A stretch of DNA of 64,000 nucleotides from positions 1 to 64,000 of the forward strand of contig CAUBDX010000013.1 in the NCBI GenBank assembly GCA_958434805.1, in the 5' to 3' direction. Positions 16,740 to 25,576 of this stretch are shown one piece after another. Within the stretch, counting starts at the first letter, position 1. Each line of letters opens with the position of its first letter. The position numbers were made by a program, and so were the translations under genes. Under the pieces are notes generated by a model. It ran no database searches, was not told the origin of the DNA, and worked only from the letters and a program-made list of their open reading frames with translations. This DNA comes from an uncultured Phocaeicola sp. (lineage in GTDB: Bacteria; Bacteroidota; Bacteroidia; Bacteroidales; Bacteroidaceae).

Positions 16740-17582
16740 TTACCCTGCTGTTTTATCGGCAAGCCTCCCACTTCCATACTTTACTTCAAAGTCGGTAATC
16801 GTCTTCTGGAATTTAGCCGGCAAATAAGACATAGCTTGTTCATACATCTCCGCAGGTACCCCATAGAGGGCTTCAGCGATAGACCCGGTAATACAACCGA
16901 TGGTATCTGAATCGCCACCAATACTGATGGCATTACGGACGGCATCCTCAAAGTCGGTTGCCTGCAAAGCGCATTGAATAGCCTGAGGTACACTGTCCTG
17001 ACAGATTCCCCCATTGCCTGCTCCGTCAACCCCATTCCAGGAATAACGTTTTTGCAGTTCCTCAACCGTAAGGGGAAAACGATAGCTAAAGTCCTGCTCC
17101 ATACTTTGCTGAATTTCATCTTTCGATGCACCTTTACGGGCCATGAAGATACACATCGCCGTTGCTTGTGCACCTTTGATACCTTCCGGATGATTATGAG
17201 TACCTTCCGCTGATATCTTCGCTGCATTCATAATCTCTTCTTTCGATTCGAAAGCCCAGCCTACCGGACCGACACGCATCGCTAATCCATTGCCGCAGCT
17301 ACTATAGGCAGGAGCAAAACCTGTTCTTGTCTTTTGAATGACCCAGTTCTTGAAACTGGCTCCATATCCTCCCATCGGTGAAGGGTTGTTTTCTGCATAT
17401 GTGGCATAATAGTCAGCCACTTTTGTTAAATTATTTGACAAGATAGCATAGGCTGTAGCAAAAGTCAAAATACTGTCATCTGTATATTCAACATTTGGAC
17501 CGAAGAATTCAAATTCCTTAGTTCGTATGTTATTAAACTCGTAGATGCTGCCTACAATATCTCCAATGATACTTCCAATCAT
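16740..17582 (-). CDS. ADP-ribosylglycohydrolase (ARH/DraG) family protein
   Basis: A 280-residue all-alpha hydrolase of the ADP-ribosylglycohydrolase family. Metal-ligand motifs are present: GDIVGSIYE at 7-15, TDDS at 34-37 and GGDSDTIG at 222-229, which together bind the two divalent metals that position ADP-ribose. Family members remove ADP-ribose from Arg or Ser side chains, or act on related N- or O-glycosidic bonds. With the macro-like/NADAR protein it is the second ADP-ribose-related enzyme in the window, although the two are 13 kb apart. It is on the minus strand between the exonuclease and SDR genes, and no partner ADP-ribosyltransferase is visible. Confidence 0.92.
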   Translation of the reverse strand: MIGSIIGDIVGSIYEFNNIRTKEFEFFGPNVEYTDDSILTFATAYAILSNNLTKVADYYATYAENNPSPMGGYGASFKNWVIQKTRTGFAPAYSSCGNGLAMRVGPVGWAFESKEEIMNAAKISAEGTHNHPEGIKGAQATAMCIFMARKGASKDEIQQSMEQDFSYRFPLTVEELQKRYSWNGVDGAGNGGICQDSVPQAIQCALQATDFEDAVRNAISIGGDSDTIGCITGSIAEALYGVPAEMYEQAMSYLPAKFQKTITDFEVKYGSGRLADKTAG

Positions 17583-17727
17583 ATTTTTTCTATTTTAATT
17601 CTAATTTGTCAACAGGTATCTTATGCTGCTTTACCTTTCCGGTTGCCTTTAATGACGTTATACACTTGGGCTGCTTTTTACTATCTGCTATTCCATCCTA
17701 AACTCAGGGCAAATTCTCCCCAACAAC

Positions 17728-18219
17728 TTACAGGATTTCCCGTGCTATCCATGCGCAAGCCTCAGCATCTGCCAAAGCATGGTGATGCTTATTCAGCTGA
17801 TACCCGCAAGCGGCAGCTACCGTATGTAACTGGTGATTCTCCAGTTCAGGCATGGCTCTACGCGAGGCACTGAGCGTATCGTAAAAGGAGTAATCTGGAT
17901 AGTCCATCTGATAGACACGGAACACAGCTTTCAGACAGCTCTCGTCAAAAGGACGGTTATGAGCTACCAAAGGCAGCCCTTCAATAAGGGGTTCTATGTG
18001 TTTCCATACCTCTGGGAACACCGGAGCATAATCAGTGTCTTCTCGGGTCAGTCCATGCACCTGCGAACACCAGTAGTTGTAATAATTAGGTTCGGGGTTA
18101 ATGAGAGAATAGAAGGAATCTACCATCTCACCGTTTCGTACGATGACAACGCCTACGGAACAAACTGACGAGCGTTCGTTATTGGCTGTTTCAAAATCAA
18201 TAGCTGCAAAATCTTTCAT
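17728..18219 (-). CDS. DnaQ-like 3'-5' exonuclease
   Basis: A 163-residue stand-alone DEDDh exonuclease. Exo I is AIDFET (D8, E10), Exo II is VAHNRPFDESCL (about 85-96), and Exo III is HHALADAEACA near the C-terminus with the His and Asp in place. The DEDDh set is therefore complete, and the protein is little more than the catalytic domain, like ExoX or the DNA polymerase III epsilon core. It probably trims DNA or RNA 3' ends. Its first 15 codons recur in truncated form at 15345-15389. It lies 39 bp after the DUF4112 gene and may be co-transcribed with it. Confidence 0.92.
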   Translation of the reverse strand: MKDFAAIDFETANNERSSVCSVGVVIVRNGEMVDSFYSLINPEPNYYNYWCSQVHGLTREDTDYAPVFPEVWKHIEPLIEGLPLVAHNRPFDESCLKAVFRVYQMDYPDYSFYDTLSASRRAMPELENHQLHTVAAACGYQLNKHHHALADAEACAWIAREIL

Positions 18220-18258
18220 GATTCATATTCCTATTTATTTCATCTTAAACTCCTCCGG

Positions 18259-18726
18259 TCAGAACAGCGATCCTATCCATTCCACTATGCTGACAGCAAG
18301 CAATACCATCATATAAATCAACACACAGAGTACCCCTATCAGAAGTGCCATCCAAACAGCCTTCCGATCTACCTCCTGTATCACCGCCCTATCTCCTTCC
18401 ACATACCCTTCTATCAAAACGGCATTCCGGGAGAAAGCTCGCTTAAAGACATCCCCCACCACCCCCACATAAGGAATGATTCCTATCAGGATATCCAACA
18501 GCATATTGCAGATGATTGCCAGCGTAAGAGGGATGCTCCTGATTTTAAATAAACTCAAGTATAGATAAGGAAGTATACATACAGAGGTCAAGGCGTCACC
18601 GATACTCGGCAGCACCAGACCAATGAGGGGGTCAAGCAAATACCGGTCCATCCATTGGGCTATAAGATGAACCAGCCGATAGGAAGCCGTATCCTTGATT
18701 CGTTTGCGTCTGTCTTCTGTAAGCAT
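18259..18726 (-). CDS. DUF4112 membrane protein
   Basis: A 155-residue protein with the DUF4112 signature MDRYLLDPLIGLVLPSIGDA near residue 26 and a second glycine-rich PYVGVVGDVFKRAF segment near 85. It has three to four hydrophobic segments (about 45-65, 66-88, 125-150), so it is an inner-membrane protein. The function of the family is unknown. It is followed by the exonuclease gene on the same strand. Confidence 0.85.
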   Translation of the reverse strand: MLTEDRRKRIKDTASYRLVHLIAQWMDRYLLDPLIGLVLPSIGDALTSVCILPYLYLSLFKIRSIPLTLAIICNMLLDILIGIIPYVGVVGDVFKRAFSRNAVLIEGYVEGDRAVIQEVDRKAVWMALLIGVLCVLIYMMVLLAVSIVEWIGSLF

Positions 18727-18906
18727 GGTATTTCAGTTCTTTAATAGACTGTACAAAGTTCCGGGAATGATCACCTATTGCATCACGCTTCCTGCGAAAC
18801 TCCGGTAATTATATCAAAAAGATTTCGGGTAAAGATACATATTGTATTTGGTTTTATAAAACTTTTACACTGCCTGTTTTTATTCTTTATTTCACTGAAA
18901 AAATAC

Positions 18907-18914
18907 TATCTTTG
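18907..18914 (+). promoter_or_regulatory. -7 promoter element for the MATE gene
   Basis: TATCTTTG matches TAnnTTTG exactly and is followed by GCACG, a common context at Bacteroides start sites. No good -33 box was identified. Transcription from here would give a leader of about 280 nt. Confidence 0.5.
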
Positions 18915-19124
18915 CACGTTGTTTTTAAATAACACGCTATTGTCTAAATTAAATCCAAACAAAACCAACCACATTCTGTTCCTCACGTGGACAACTCGTG
19001 GTCCCAATATCCGCAAAGCATTCTTTGTGGAACAATAAGGTATTGTCTATCCTTAAAATATTCCCATTTCACCCTTTCTATTTATTCCCCTATGACACAA
19101 TGCGGTTATGGAGGAGTTGATATA

Positions 19125-19158
19125 CCCTTTTATTCACGCGTGAAAGGGAACTTCTTTT
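19125..19158 (+). terminator. Possible transcription attenuator in the MATE leader
   Basis: CCCTT (19125-19129) pairs with AAGGG (19144-19148) around TCA-CGCG-TGA with a small bulge, and six T residues follow at 19153-19158. The structure ends about 42 bp before the ATG at 19201, so it could act as a conditional terminator. The U-tract is offset by four bases, which weakens the case. Confidence 0.35.
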
Positions 19159-19200
19159 TTAGTGTAACTTAAGAAACAACTTATAGATAAAAAACGATTC

Positions 19201-20535
19201 ATGGAATATAAAAAACATATCAAATCACTCATTCTTTTAGGATTACCTATTATCATCGGACAATTAGGAAATATTGTAACCGGACTTGCAGACACCGTCA
19301 TGGTGGGACAGCACAGTACGGAAGAATTGGCAGCTGCATCCTTTGTCAATAACGTCATCAATGCTTTTATCATACTCGGCACGGGATTCTCATTCAACTA
19401 TACTCCCATTATCGGTGAACACATCGCCGTCAATAAGCGCATTGCTATCGGGGGATGGCTGAAAAACAGCCTGATGGCTAACTTTACTACAACTGCCATC
19501 ATTCTTTTTCTTTTAGCACTCATTTACCTAAACTTGGGAATGCTGGACCAGCCGGAAGAGCTGATGCCGCTCATCCGACCTTATTATTTGGTACTGATGG
19601 GTTCCGTGGTTTTTGTCATGCTGTCCAATTCTTTCAGACAATTCGTAGAAGGCATTATGGATGCATCGATTTCCATGTGGGTGCTCACCCTCGTAAATGC
19701 GATCAACATTATGGGGAATTATCTCCTCATTTATGGAAAAATGGGACTCCCGGAGCTGGGGCTTTTAGGTGCAGGAATCAGTACCTTGTTGTCTCGTATC
19801 CTCATGCTGCTCCTTTTTATTCTCATTTTCATCAAACAAGAGAAGTATAAACCATTCAGACAAGGATTTTTGGTTACCCCTTTCAGAAAAGCATACTGGA
19901 AGCGGTTAAACCTCATCGGATGGCCCATCGCCTTCCAACAGGGAATAGAAGCAGCAACCTTCTGCATCACAACCATCATGATAGGTTGGTTGGGCGGTAT
20001 GGAGCTGGCTGCCCATCAGGTGGCCATTGCCGTTTCCACTGTCAGTTTTACCATTTATCTGGGGTTAGGATCGGCCGTTGCCATCCGCACCAGTATGTAT
20101 AAAGGGCTACAAGACTGGAAAAATGTGCGGCGGGTTGCTGCTTCAGGTGTCATGCTGGCTGTTATTCTTTCGGTCACCTTAAGTTTGCTATTGTATCTTT
20201 GCTGTGACACCATAGGCGGTTATTTCACAGACGATGCATCGGTACTTCAAATTGTTGCTGTCCTCATCCCTATCTTGATAGCCTATCAGTTTGGCGACAG
20301 CATCCAGATTGTCCTTGCCAATGCCTTAAGAGGGCTAAGCGATGTGACTTCCATCATGGTAATTTCATTTGTTTCATATTTCGTCATAGCCATCCCTGCC
20401 GGATATGGTCTTGCCTTTTTTCTGGATAAGGGAATAGCCGGCATCTGGTTGTCTTATCCGATTGGGTTTACCTGCTCTGTAGTGCTTTTGGGATGGCGGG
20501 CCTTACGGGTGATGCAAGTTAAAAGAAAACCCTGA
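19201..20535 (+). CDS. MATE-family efflux transporter
   Basis: A 444-residue inner-membrane protein with about 12 hydrophobic segments in two homologous halves. The N-terminus (LILLGLPIIIGQLGNIVTGLADTVMVGQ) and the start of the second half (WPIAFQQGIEAATFCITTIMIGWLGG) are the characteristic repeated MATE segments. MATE proteins export cationic drugs or metabolites in exchange for Na+ or H+. The substrate is not predictable. The gene is single, with a long leader, and the ECF-sigma promoter begins about 55 bp after its stop. Confidence 0.93.
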   Translation: MEYKKHIKSLILLGLPIIIGQLGNIVTGLADTVMVGQHSTEELAAASFVNNVINAFIILGTGFSFNYTPIIGEHIAVNKRIAIGGWLKNSLMANFTTTAIILFLLALIYLNLGMLDQPEELMPLIRPYYLVLMGSVVFVMLSNSFRQFVEGIMDASISMWVLTLVNAINIMGNYLLIYGKMGLPELGLLGAGISTLLSRILMLLLFILIFIKQEKYKPFRQGFLVTPFRKAYWKRLNLIGWPIAFQQGIEAATFCITTIMIGWLGGMELAAHQVAIAVSTVSFTIYLGLGSAVAIRTSMYKGLQDWKNVRRVAASGVMLAVILSVTLSLLLYLCCDTIGGYFTDDASVLQIVAVLIPILIAYQFGDSIQIVLANALRGLSDVTSIMVISFVSYFVIAIPAGYGLAFFLDKGIAGIWLSYPIGFTCSVVLLGWRALRVMQVKRKP

Positions 20536-20588
20536 CCAGGCAAAAGCACCCGGAGAATCCTGTTTCTTCATTTAAAAAATCAGCTGAA

Positions 20589-20620
20589 TTGCATGAAGGA
20601 CTTATTTTTCATTAATTTTG
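20589..20620 (+). promoter_or_regulatory. Promoter at the ECF sigma gene
   Basis: TTG (20589-20591), a 21-bp spacer, then TAATTTTG (20613-20620). The -7 box ends only 4 bp before the ATG at 20625, so the transcript would be leaderless or nearly so. Confidence 0.5.
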
Positions 20621-20624
20621 CCAC

Positions 20625-21155
20625 ATGAAGTTATTTAGTTTTCAAAATAAAGCCGGCACACTGTCAACAGAAAGATTTGAATTAATCTACAAGACTTATT
20701 ATAGCCGGTTGTTTTATTATAGCTTTCAGTTCATTTCCGATGAAGACACCGCTAAAGACATCGTCAATGATGTTTTCGAAAAAATCTGGCTCCAGCGCAA
20801 AGAGATAAAAGAAGAAACGATTTCTTCTTTTCTTTACAAGCTGGTACAAAACAGATGCATTGATTATCTCAGGCATAAAAAAGCAGAGCAGCAATATGCT
20901 GAACTCTATGAACTGATTGCAGCGGAGACTCCTGAAGACAATGAATTATATGAACTTCGCCTTTTAAAAATAGAAAAAATCATTTCTAATTTAAAAGAGC
21001 CTACTAAAGGTATCTTTACCCTATGCTACTACCACAATAAAAAGTATGCTGAAGTTGCAAAAGCATACAACATAAGCAGCAGTGCAATAAAAAAACACAT
21101 CATGAAAGTGCTCAAACTCCTACGAGAAGAGTTTGAAGTCAAAAAAACAGATTAA
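20625..21155 (+). CDS. ECF-type RNA polymerase sigma factor
   Basis: A 176-residue sigma-70-family ECF factor. Region 2 spans residues about 18-85 (YKTYYSRLFYYS, DEDTAKDIVNDVFEKIW). Region 4 occupies about 120-170 with a helix-turn-helix (KKYAEVAKAYNISSSAIKKH). It is followed after 50 bp by a FecR anti-sigma gene and then an STN-bearing outer-membrane barrel gene, the standard Bacteroidetes cell-surface signalling trio. Ligand binding at the outer membrane would release this sigma factor, which then activates the trio. With the barrel gene interrupted, signalling may now be defective. Confidence 0.94.
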   Translation: MKLFSFQNKAGTLSTERFELIYKTYYSRLFYYSFQFISDEDTAKDIVNDVFEKIWLQRKEIKEETISSFLYKLVQNRCIDYLRHKKAEQQYAELYELIAAETPEDNELYELRLLKIEKIISNLKEPTKGIFTLCYYHNKKYAEVAKAYNISSSAIKKHIMKVLKLLREEFEVKKTD

Positions 21156-21205
21156 AAAGTAGCCCATCTATCTTTCTTTACGTATCATTATAAAAAGGGA
21201 TTAGT

Positions 21206-22219
21206 ATGAACAATGAATCACATAAGGAGTCAGAACAAATTATAGAAGCATTAGAATCTCCATCCGCTTTATCTCAAGAGGAACTTAAGGAGCTGTTTTC
21301 AAATAAAGAAAACCAAGAGAAGGCTCGTTCCATCCTGTTGGCCAAAGAAGTTCTGGCACGGGAAAATATCCCTGCTCCTAATGTAAATAAGGAGTGGGAG
21401 AAGTTTGAAAAGAAACATAAAAAACATTCGGCTGTCTTGATTCGAATCAGCATAGCCGCAGCTGCTTGTATGGCACTATTAATCGGGATAGGCCTCAGCA
21501 GAAGCAGTAATGACAATATAAGGATTTTTGAAGCCTCATTAGATAAGCAGGCAATCAGACAAGATACGATAAAAGGAGTTGTCACCATTCATGTACCAAG
21601 AGGAATGCAAAAACAAGTAAAACTGCCTGATGGAACCATCGTATCTCTCAATGCTGAAAGCCAACTTGCCTACGACATTGCATCGTTTGACCAAAAAGAA
21701 CGCACCGTCACCCTGCATGGGGAAGCCCTGTTTGATGTTGTGAAAGATTCACTTTGTCCGTTCAACGTCCTATCTAATAAATTAAAGACTTGTGTTACGG
21801 GAACCGTTTTTAACATCAGAAGCTATGCCACAGAAGAACCTAAAGTAACCCTACTTTCTGGAGCGGTGAAAGTTTCGGATGTAGAAAACAAGAAAAGTCT
21901 GAACATGAACCCAGGTGAGCAGGCGGTATTGACCCACAACGACCAACTTCGTATGATAACGGCTTTACAAACCCATGGTATTACATCGTGGCATGAAGGA
22001 AACTTCTACTTCGATAACCAAACATTAGCAGAAATTCTTTGTGAATTAGGACGCTGGTATAATGTCAGTGTAATTATTAAAAATCAAAAAAGAATGAATG
22101 ACAGACTCCACTTCAAAGCACGCAGAGACGAGAAGCTTGCTTCTGTCATTGAATTGTTAAATCATATCAGCCAAGAGCCTGTCACTTTAAATAAGGGAAC
22201 AATCATTGTCGGAAAATAA
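21206..22219 (+). CDS. FecR-family anti-sigma factor
   Basis: A 337-residue membrane-spanning anti-sigma regulator. Residues 1-70 are cytoplasmic and would hold the sigma factor. One transmembrane helix lies at about 76-98 (SIAAAACMALLIGIGLS). The periplasmic FecR domain (about 125-235) includes VPRGMQKQVKLPDGT and VSLNAES, and a C-terminal DUF4974 domain (about 262-335) includes FYFDNQTLAEIL. DUF4974 is thought to contact the STN domain of the partner receptor. It is encoded between the ECF sigma gene and the barrel gene, 66 bp before the latter. Confidence 0.94.
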   Translation: MNNESHKESEQIIEALESPSALSQEELKELFSNKENQEKARSILLAKEVLARENIPAPNVNKEWEKFEKKHKKHSAVLIRISIAAAACMALLIGIGLSRSSNDNIRIFEASLDKQAIRQDTIKGVVTIHVPRGMQKQVKLPDGTIVSLNAESQLAYDIASFDQKERTVTLHGEALFDVVKDSLCPFNVLSNKLKTCVTGTVFNIRSYATEEPKVTLLSGAVKVSDVENKKSLNMNPGEQAVLTHNDQLRMITALQTHGITSWHEGNFYFDNQTLAEILCELGRWYNVSVIIKNQKRMNDRLHFKARRDEKLASVIELLNHISQEPVTLNKGTIIVGK

Positions 22220-22285
22220 TTCAAAAAAGCGGTACCTGAAATCTGGTCTCATCCGTATCTATATCAAATATTAAATAATAGCATC

Positions 22286-24946
22286 ATGAAATTGCACATT
22301 GTACCCCTTTTTTGTTTATGCCTGTCCGGCACCCCCAACCTACTGGCACAAACCACCCAGTTGCTTGATATAGAGTTGCAAAATACGACGATGGTGAATG
22401 CCATGAAACACATTGAAGACCAAACAGGATTTCATATTCTGTTCAACTATAAAGACCTGGAACCATATACCGTTTCATGTAATCTGAATCAGGCAAGTAT
22501 CGAGGATGTCATGAACGCAATCCTACTTAACAAACCCTTTACTTACATAAAAGTGCGTAAAAATACGTACATTATAAAAAAAGGAAAAGTAAATGAGCCG
22601 ATAAATAAAACAGAACACACCTTATCCGGGATGGTTAAAGACTCGCTGAGCACTCCTATTGAAGCAGCCGTTGTCAGTGTGATTGATGCAAAGACGGGAG
22701 TTTCATCCAGTCAGTGTATCACAACCGATAAAGGCTTATTTAAACTAAGGGCCAAGAGTACTATCCAGTTATATATCAGTTGCATGGGATATACTCCTTT
22801 CCTCAGCGATCCGTTCTCTATCCAGAATGATACCACACTCAGTATTCAGTTAAAATCAGCAAGCATCATGCTCGACAATGTGCTCGTAATAGGTGAAAAA
22901 CAGACACCCACGGTACAGATCATTAACGGTAACACCGTTTTCTTTCCCAGAAACAGTGCGATGCTCTCAGGAAGTTCTGCGTTAGATGTCCTAAAAAAAA
23001 CACCCGGCATTCTTGTTGACGGGAATGACAAAATAAGCATTGGCGGAAGAAGCGAAGTTCTGATTATCCTGAATGGAAAACCTACCTATATGAAGCAAGA
23101 AGAACTTGTTTCAATGCTTAAGTCCATGTCGGCTTCTTCAATCGTCTCAATAGAGATCATAAATAACCCTTCCGCACAATACGATGCTGAAGGCTCAGGA
23201 GGAATCATCAACATCAATACGCAAAAGCAACACACGGAAGGTTATTCTTTTTCCATGAATAACGGCGTATCTTACTGGAACAATCCACGGCAGAATACAG
23301 AACTTTCTTTCAGCCTAACTCAAGGAAAGCTGAGTGTCATGGGGCATTATCACCACCAATTTGGATATTACAACATGGACTATGGCATGCACCGTATCCA
23401 GTCTGGCAAAGATTTTTACAGTCCCACAAAGGATACCGATCAGCGTAAAACAATTACCGGTAACCTCGATTTTGAATATAAGCTGAACGACAAGAACCTG
23501 ATAGGAGGTCAACTTGCTGCCAATGCCCTTTTCGGACCGGGACAAACAACCACCATTACAGAAATCAGAAATGCAGCCAGTCACAGCTTAGAGCAGATTC
23601 TCTATGCGAAGAACAAGTATTATATGCAAAAGGGCAACAGGTATGGAGCAAACCTTTATTATATGCTAACTCCAAAAGAAGGAACTACCTATTCCATTGA
23701 TGCGAATTATGCCTGGTTTGACGGAGGATCAGGGAATTTACAGCCTAATACATACAAGCACCCCAATGGAGAGACAATTTATGATTTTCTATATAAGTCG
23801 GTCAATAGCAGAAATATTCATATTTATGCCTTGGCATACAATCAGCAGCATAAAATAGGTCGCGGTGAACTGAAATCCGGCATCAAATATGCTCATGTCA
23901 ATGCAGAAAACAAATATAGATTCTTTGAAATCAAAGAGAATATAGATCAGATTGACAATCAACTGTCGAATAGCTTTACATACAAAGAACAGCTGCTGGC
24001 AGCTTACCTGCTTTATTCTTATCCCATCAATAAACATTTGAATATGGAACTTGGAATACGGGGTGAACAGACTTGGTCTGACGGCTGCTTGGTTACGGCG
24101 GATAAAGCAAAAAACAAAAAGAACAAACGCAGGTATTTTAATATCTTCCCGTCGGTAAATTTCAACTATCAGATAAGCGAAGAACGGTCTTTGTCTGTAG
24201 GCTATGGCAGCCGTATCGACCGCCCTGCCTACCAAGACTTAAATCCTTTTGAATATCTGCTTGATGAATTGTCGTACTAGAAAGGAAATCCGTTTCTTTC
24301 CCCTCAAAAGCCCCACCGGACTTCACTGACTTTTAGCCATAAACAAAGTTCATTTTCAGCAGCCTATACTTATATGAAGGATTACAAAGCACAGATTACT
24401 GACACGTTATCAGTCAATAAGGTGGTAATGACTCCCAGAAACATCGGCAAACAACAGCAGGTTTCTCTGACATTCAATCAAGGAGCCAGTCCTTTCTCGT
24501 GGTGGGACATGAACCTTAACATCATAGGCTATTACATCAATAAGGATATAGCGTTCGATTCAAAGCGCAGGTTCAAGCAAGATGCCTTTGCTTGTATATT
24601 AACCCTGATGAACACATTCCGCCTGCCGGGAAAAATACAAATAGAGCTAAATGGTTCGTATGCCACTAGAAGGCTTGGAGCTTCAAACGAGAAAATGGAT
24701 CCAAGCGGGTATGTAGACCTGGCTTTGGGGCGTTCTTTCCTAAAGAAACGTCTGACAGTCAACCTCGCATTTACGGATCTGTTTTGGACAAGCAACTGGA
24801 ACAGTCATAGTTCCTTCAATAATTTCCAGCTTTGGAGCTGGGGAAAGGGAGAGTCTAGACAAATCAAGTTGAACATAGCTTACCGCTTCGGAAAAGAAAA
24901 AAGAAGAAGTCATGAGCAAGACTTCAAGGAAGTTGACCGATTATAG
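22286..24946 (+). pseudogene. STN-domain outer-membrane beta-barrel receptor, interrupted by one amber codon
   Basis: An 886-codon frame broken only by TAG at 24278-24280 (codon 665). Upstream: a signal peptide (1-21), an STN domain (about 25-100: LLDIELQNTTMVNAM, TGFHILFNYKDL), a carboxypeptidase-regulatory-like domain (about 110-195), a plug (VLKKTPGILVDGND and following) and the first part of an outer-membrane-beta-barrel-family domain. Downstream, in the same frame, the barrel continues (KGNPFLSPQ, then about 210 more codons) to TAA at 24944-24946. Homologues read YWxGNPFL at this point, so TGG to TAG is the simplest origin. The truncated 664-residue product would lack the last barrel strands and probably could not insert. 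The sigma and FecR genes upstream are intact. Confidence 0.85.
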
Positions 24947-25046
24947 CCGAATGAGCAAATGGAGCAATAACTAGCATTCCCAGAAAATTAGGAGCCACCT
25001 GTTTGCGTATGTGAAGTAATTTTGCGAACATTGCATAAGAATATGC

Positions 25047-25576
25047 CTACAAGGGGTTATTATTAGAGGTACCTGTGGGAGCGTACTATTATGTGAAGGC
25101 GACTGGAAAGTTGACAAACGATTCGGCAGCCAGTTTGTGTGTCAGTCGTGGGAGGAAGTGATGCCTGCCACGGCTTATGGCATTCTATGAGGTACCGGGC
25201 ATCGGCAAGAAGCGTGTGGAGAAAATACGCGAGAGTTGGGAAAAACAGAAGGATATCAAAAACGTCATGCTCTCCCTGCAAGGCTATGGAGTCAGCACTG
25301 CTTATGCTGCCAAGATTTACCGGCAATACGGCAAGGACAGTCTTGACAAGGTGAAGGATCGGCAGCAAGAAAGCATTGTCTTTTGCCATCCGGAACTTGT
25401 CGGTCCTGAAACGGAACAGCAAACTGAAGGAGCGTCTCAATCCGGAGTTGGGCACGAAAACAATTGCTCCATCTTGTATCGCTTACGCACCAGACAATGG
25501 CTGCGAAGCATCTGCACAAGCGGCAGGACCTGCTGTAAGTTACACCGTAAAGGAACCAAACTCCCCTACTTCCTGA
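25047..25576 (+). pseudogene. Mosaic, internally deleted recD2 copy
   Basis: Three blocks match the intact recD2 at 349-2595 but in the opposite orientation. Block 1 encodes LLCEGDWKVDKRFGSQFV through MPATAYGI, with a one-base loss just before it. Block 2 jumps about 43 codons to FYEVPGIGKKRVEKIR and continues to SLDKVKD. Block 3 jumps some 550 codons to the C-terminus, SFAIRNLSVLKRNSKLKERL. Walker A and B and the helicase core are missing. Nucleotide differences fall mainly at third positions, so this is not a recent duplicate. It ends against the 3' end of the radical SAM gene. Confidence 0.85.

Larger units (their letters stand above)
18727..19200. other. Divergent intergenic region with a structured MATE leader
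   Basis: This 474-bp gap separates the minus-strand DUF4112 gene from the plus-strand MATE gene. It holds a plus-strand -7 element (18907-18914), a hairpin CCGCAAAG/CTTTGTGG (19011-19030), and a bulged hairpin with a T-run near the start codon (19125-19158). Open frames inside it, such as 18987-19172, resemble nothing I know. The leader would be about 280 nt, long enough for an attenuator or riboswitch. Confidence 0.4.

Noticed and set aside
18941..19172. Small open frames in the MATE leader, considered as a leader peptide
   Set aside because: No ribosome-binding site, no repeated regulatory codons and no recognisable protein. The hairpins explain the region better.
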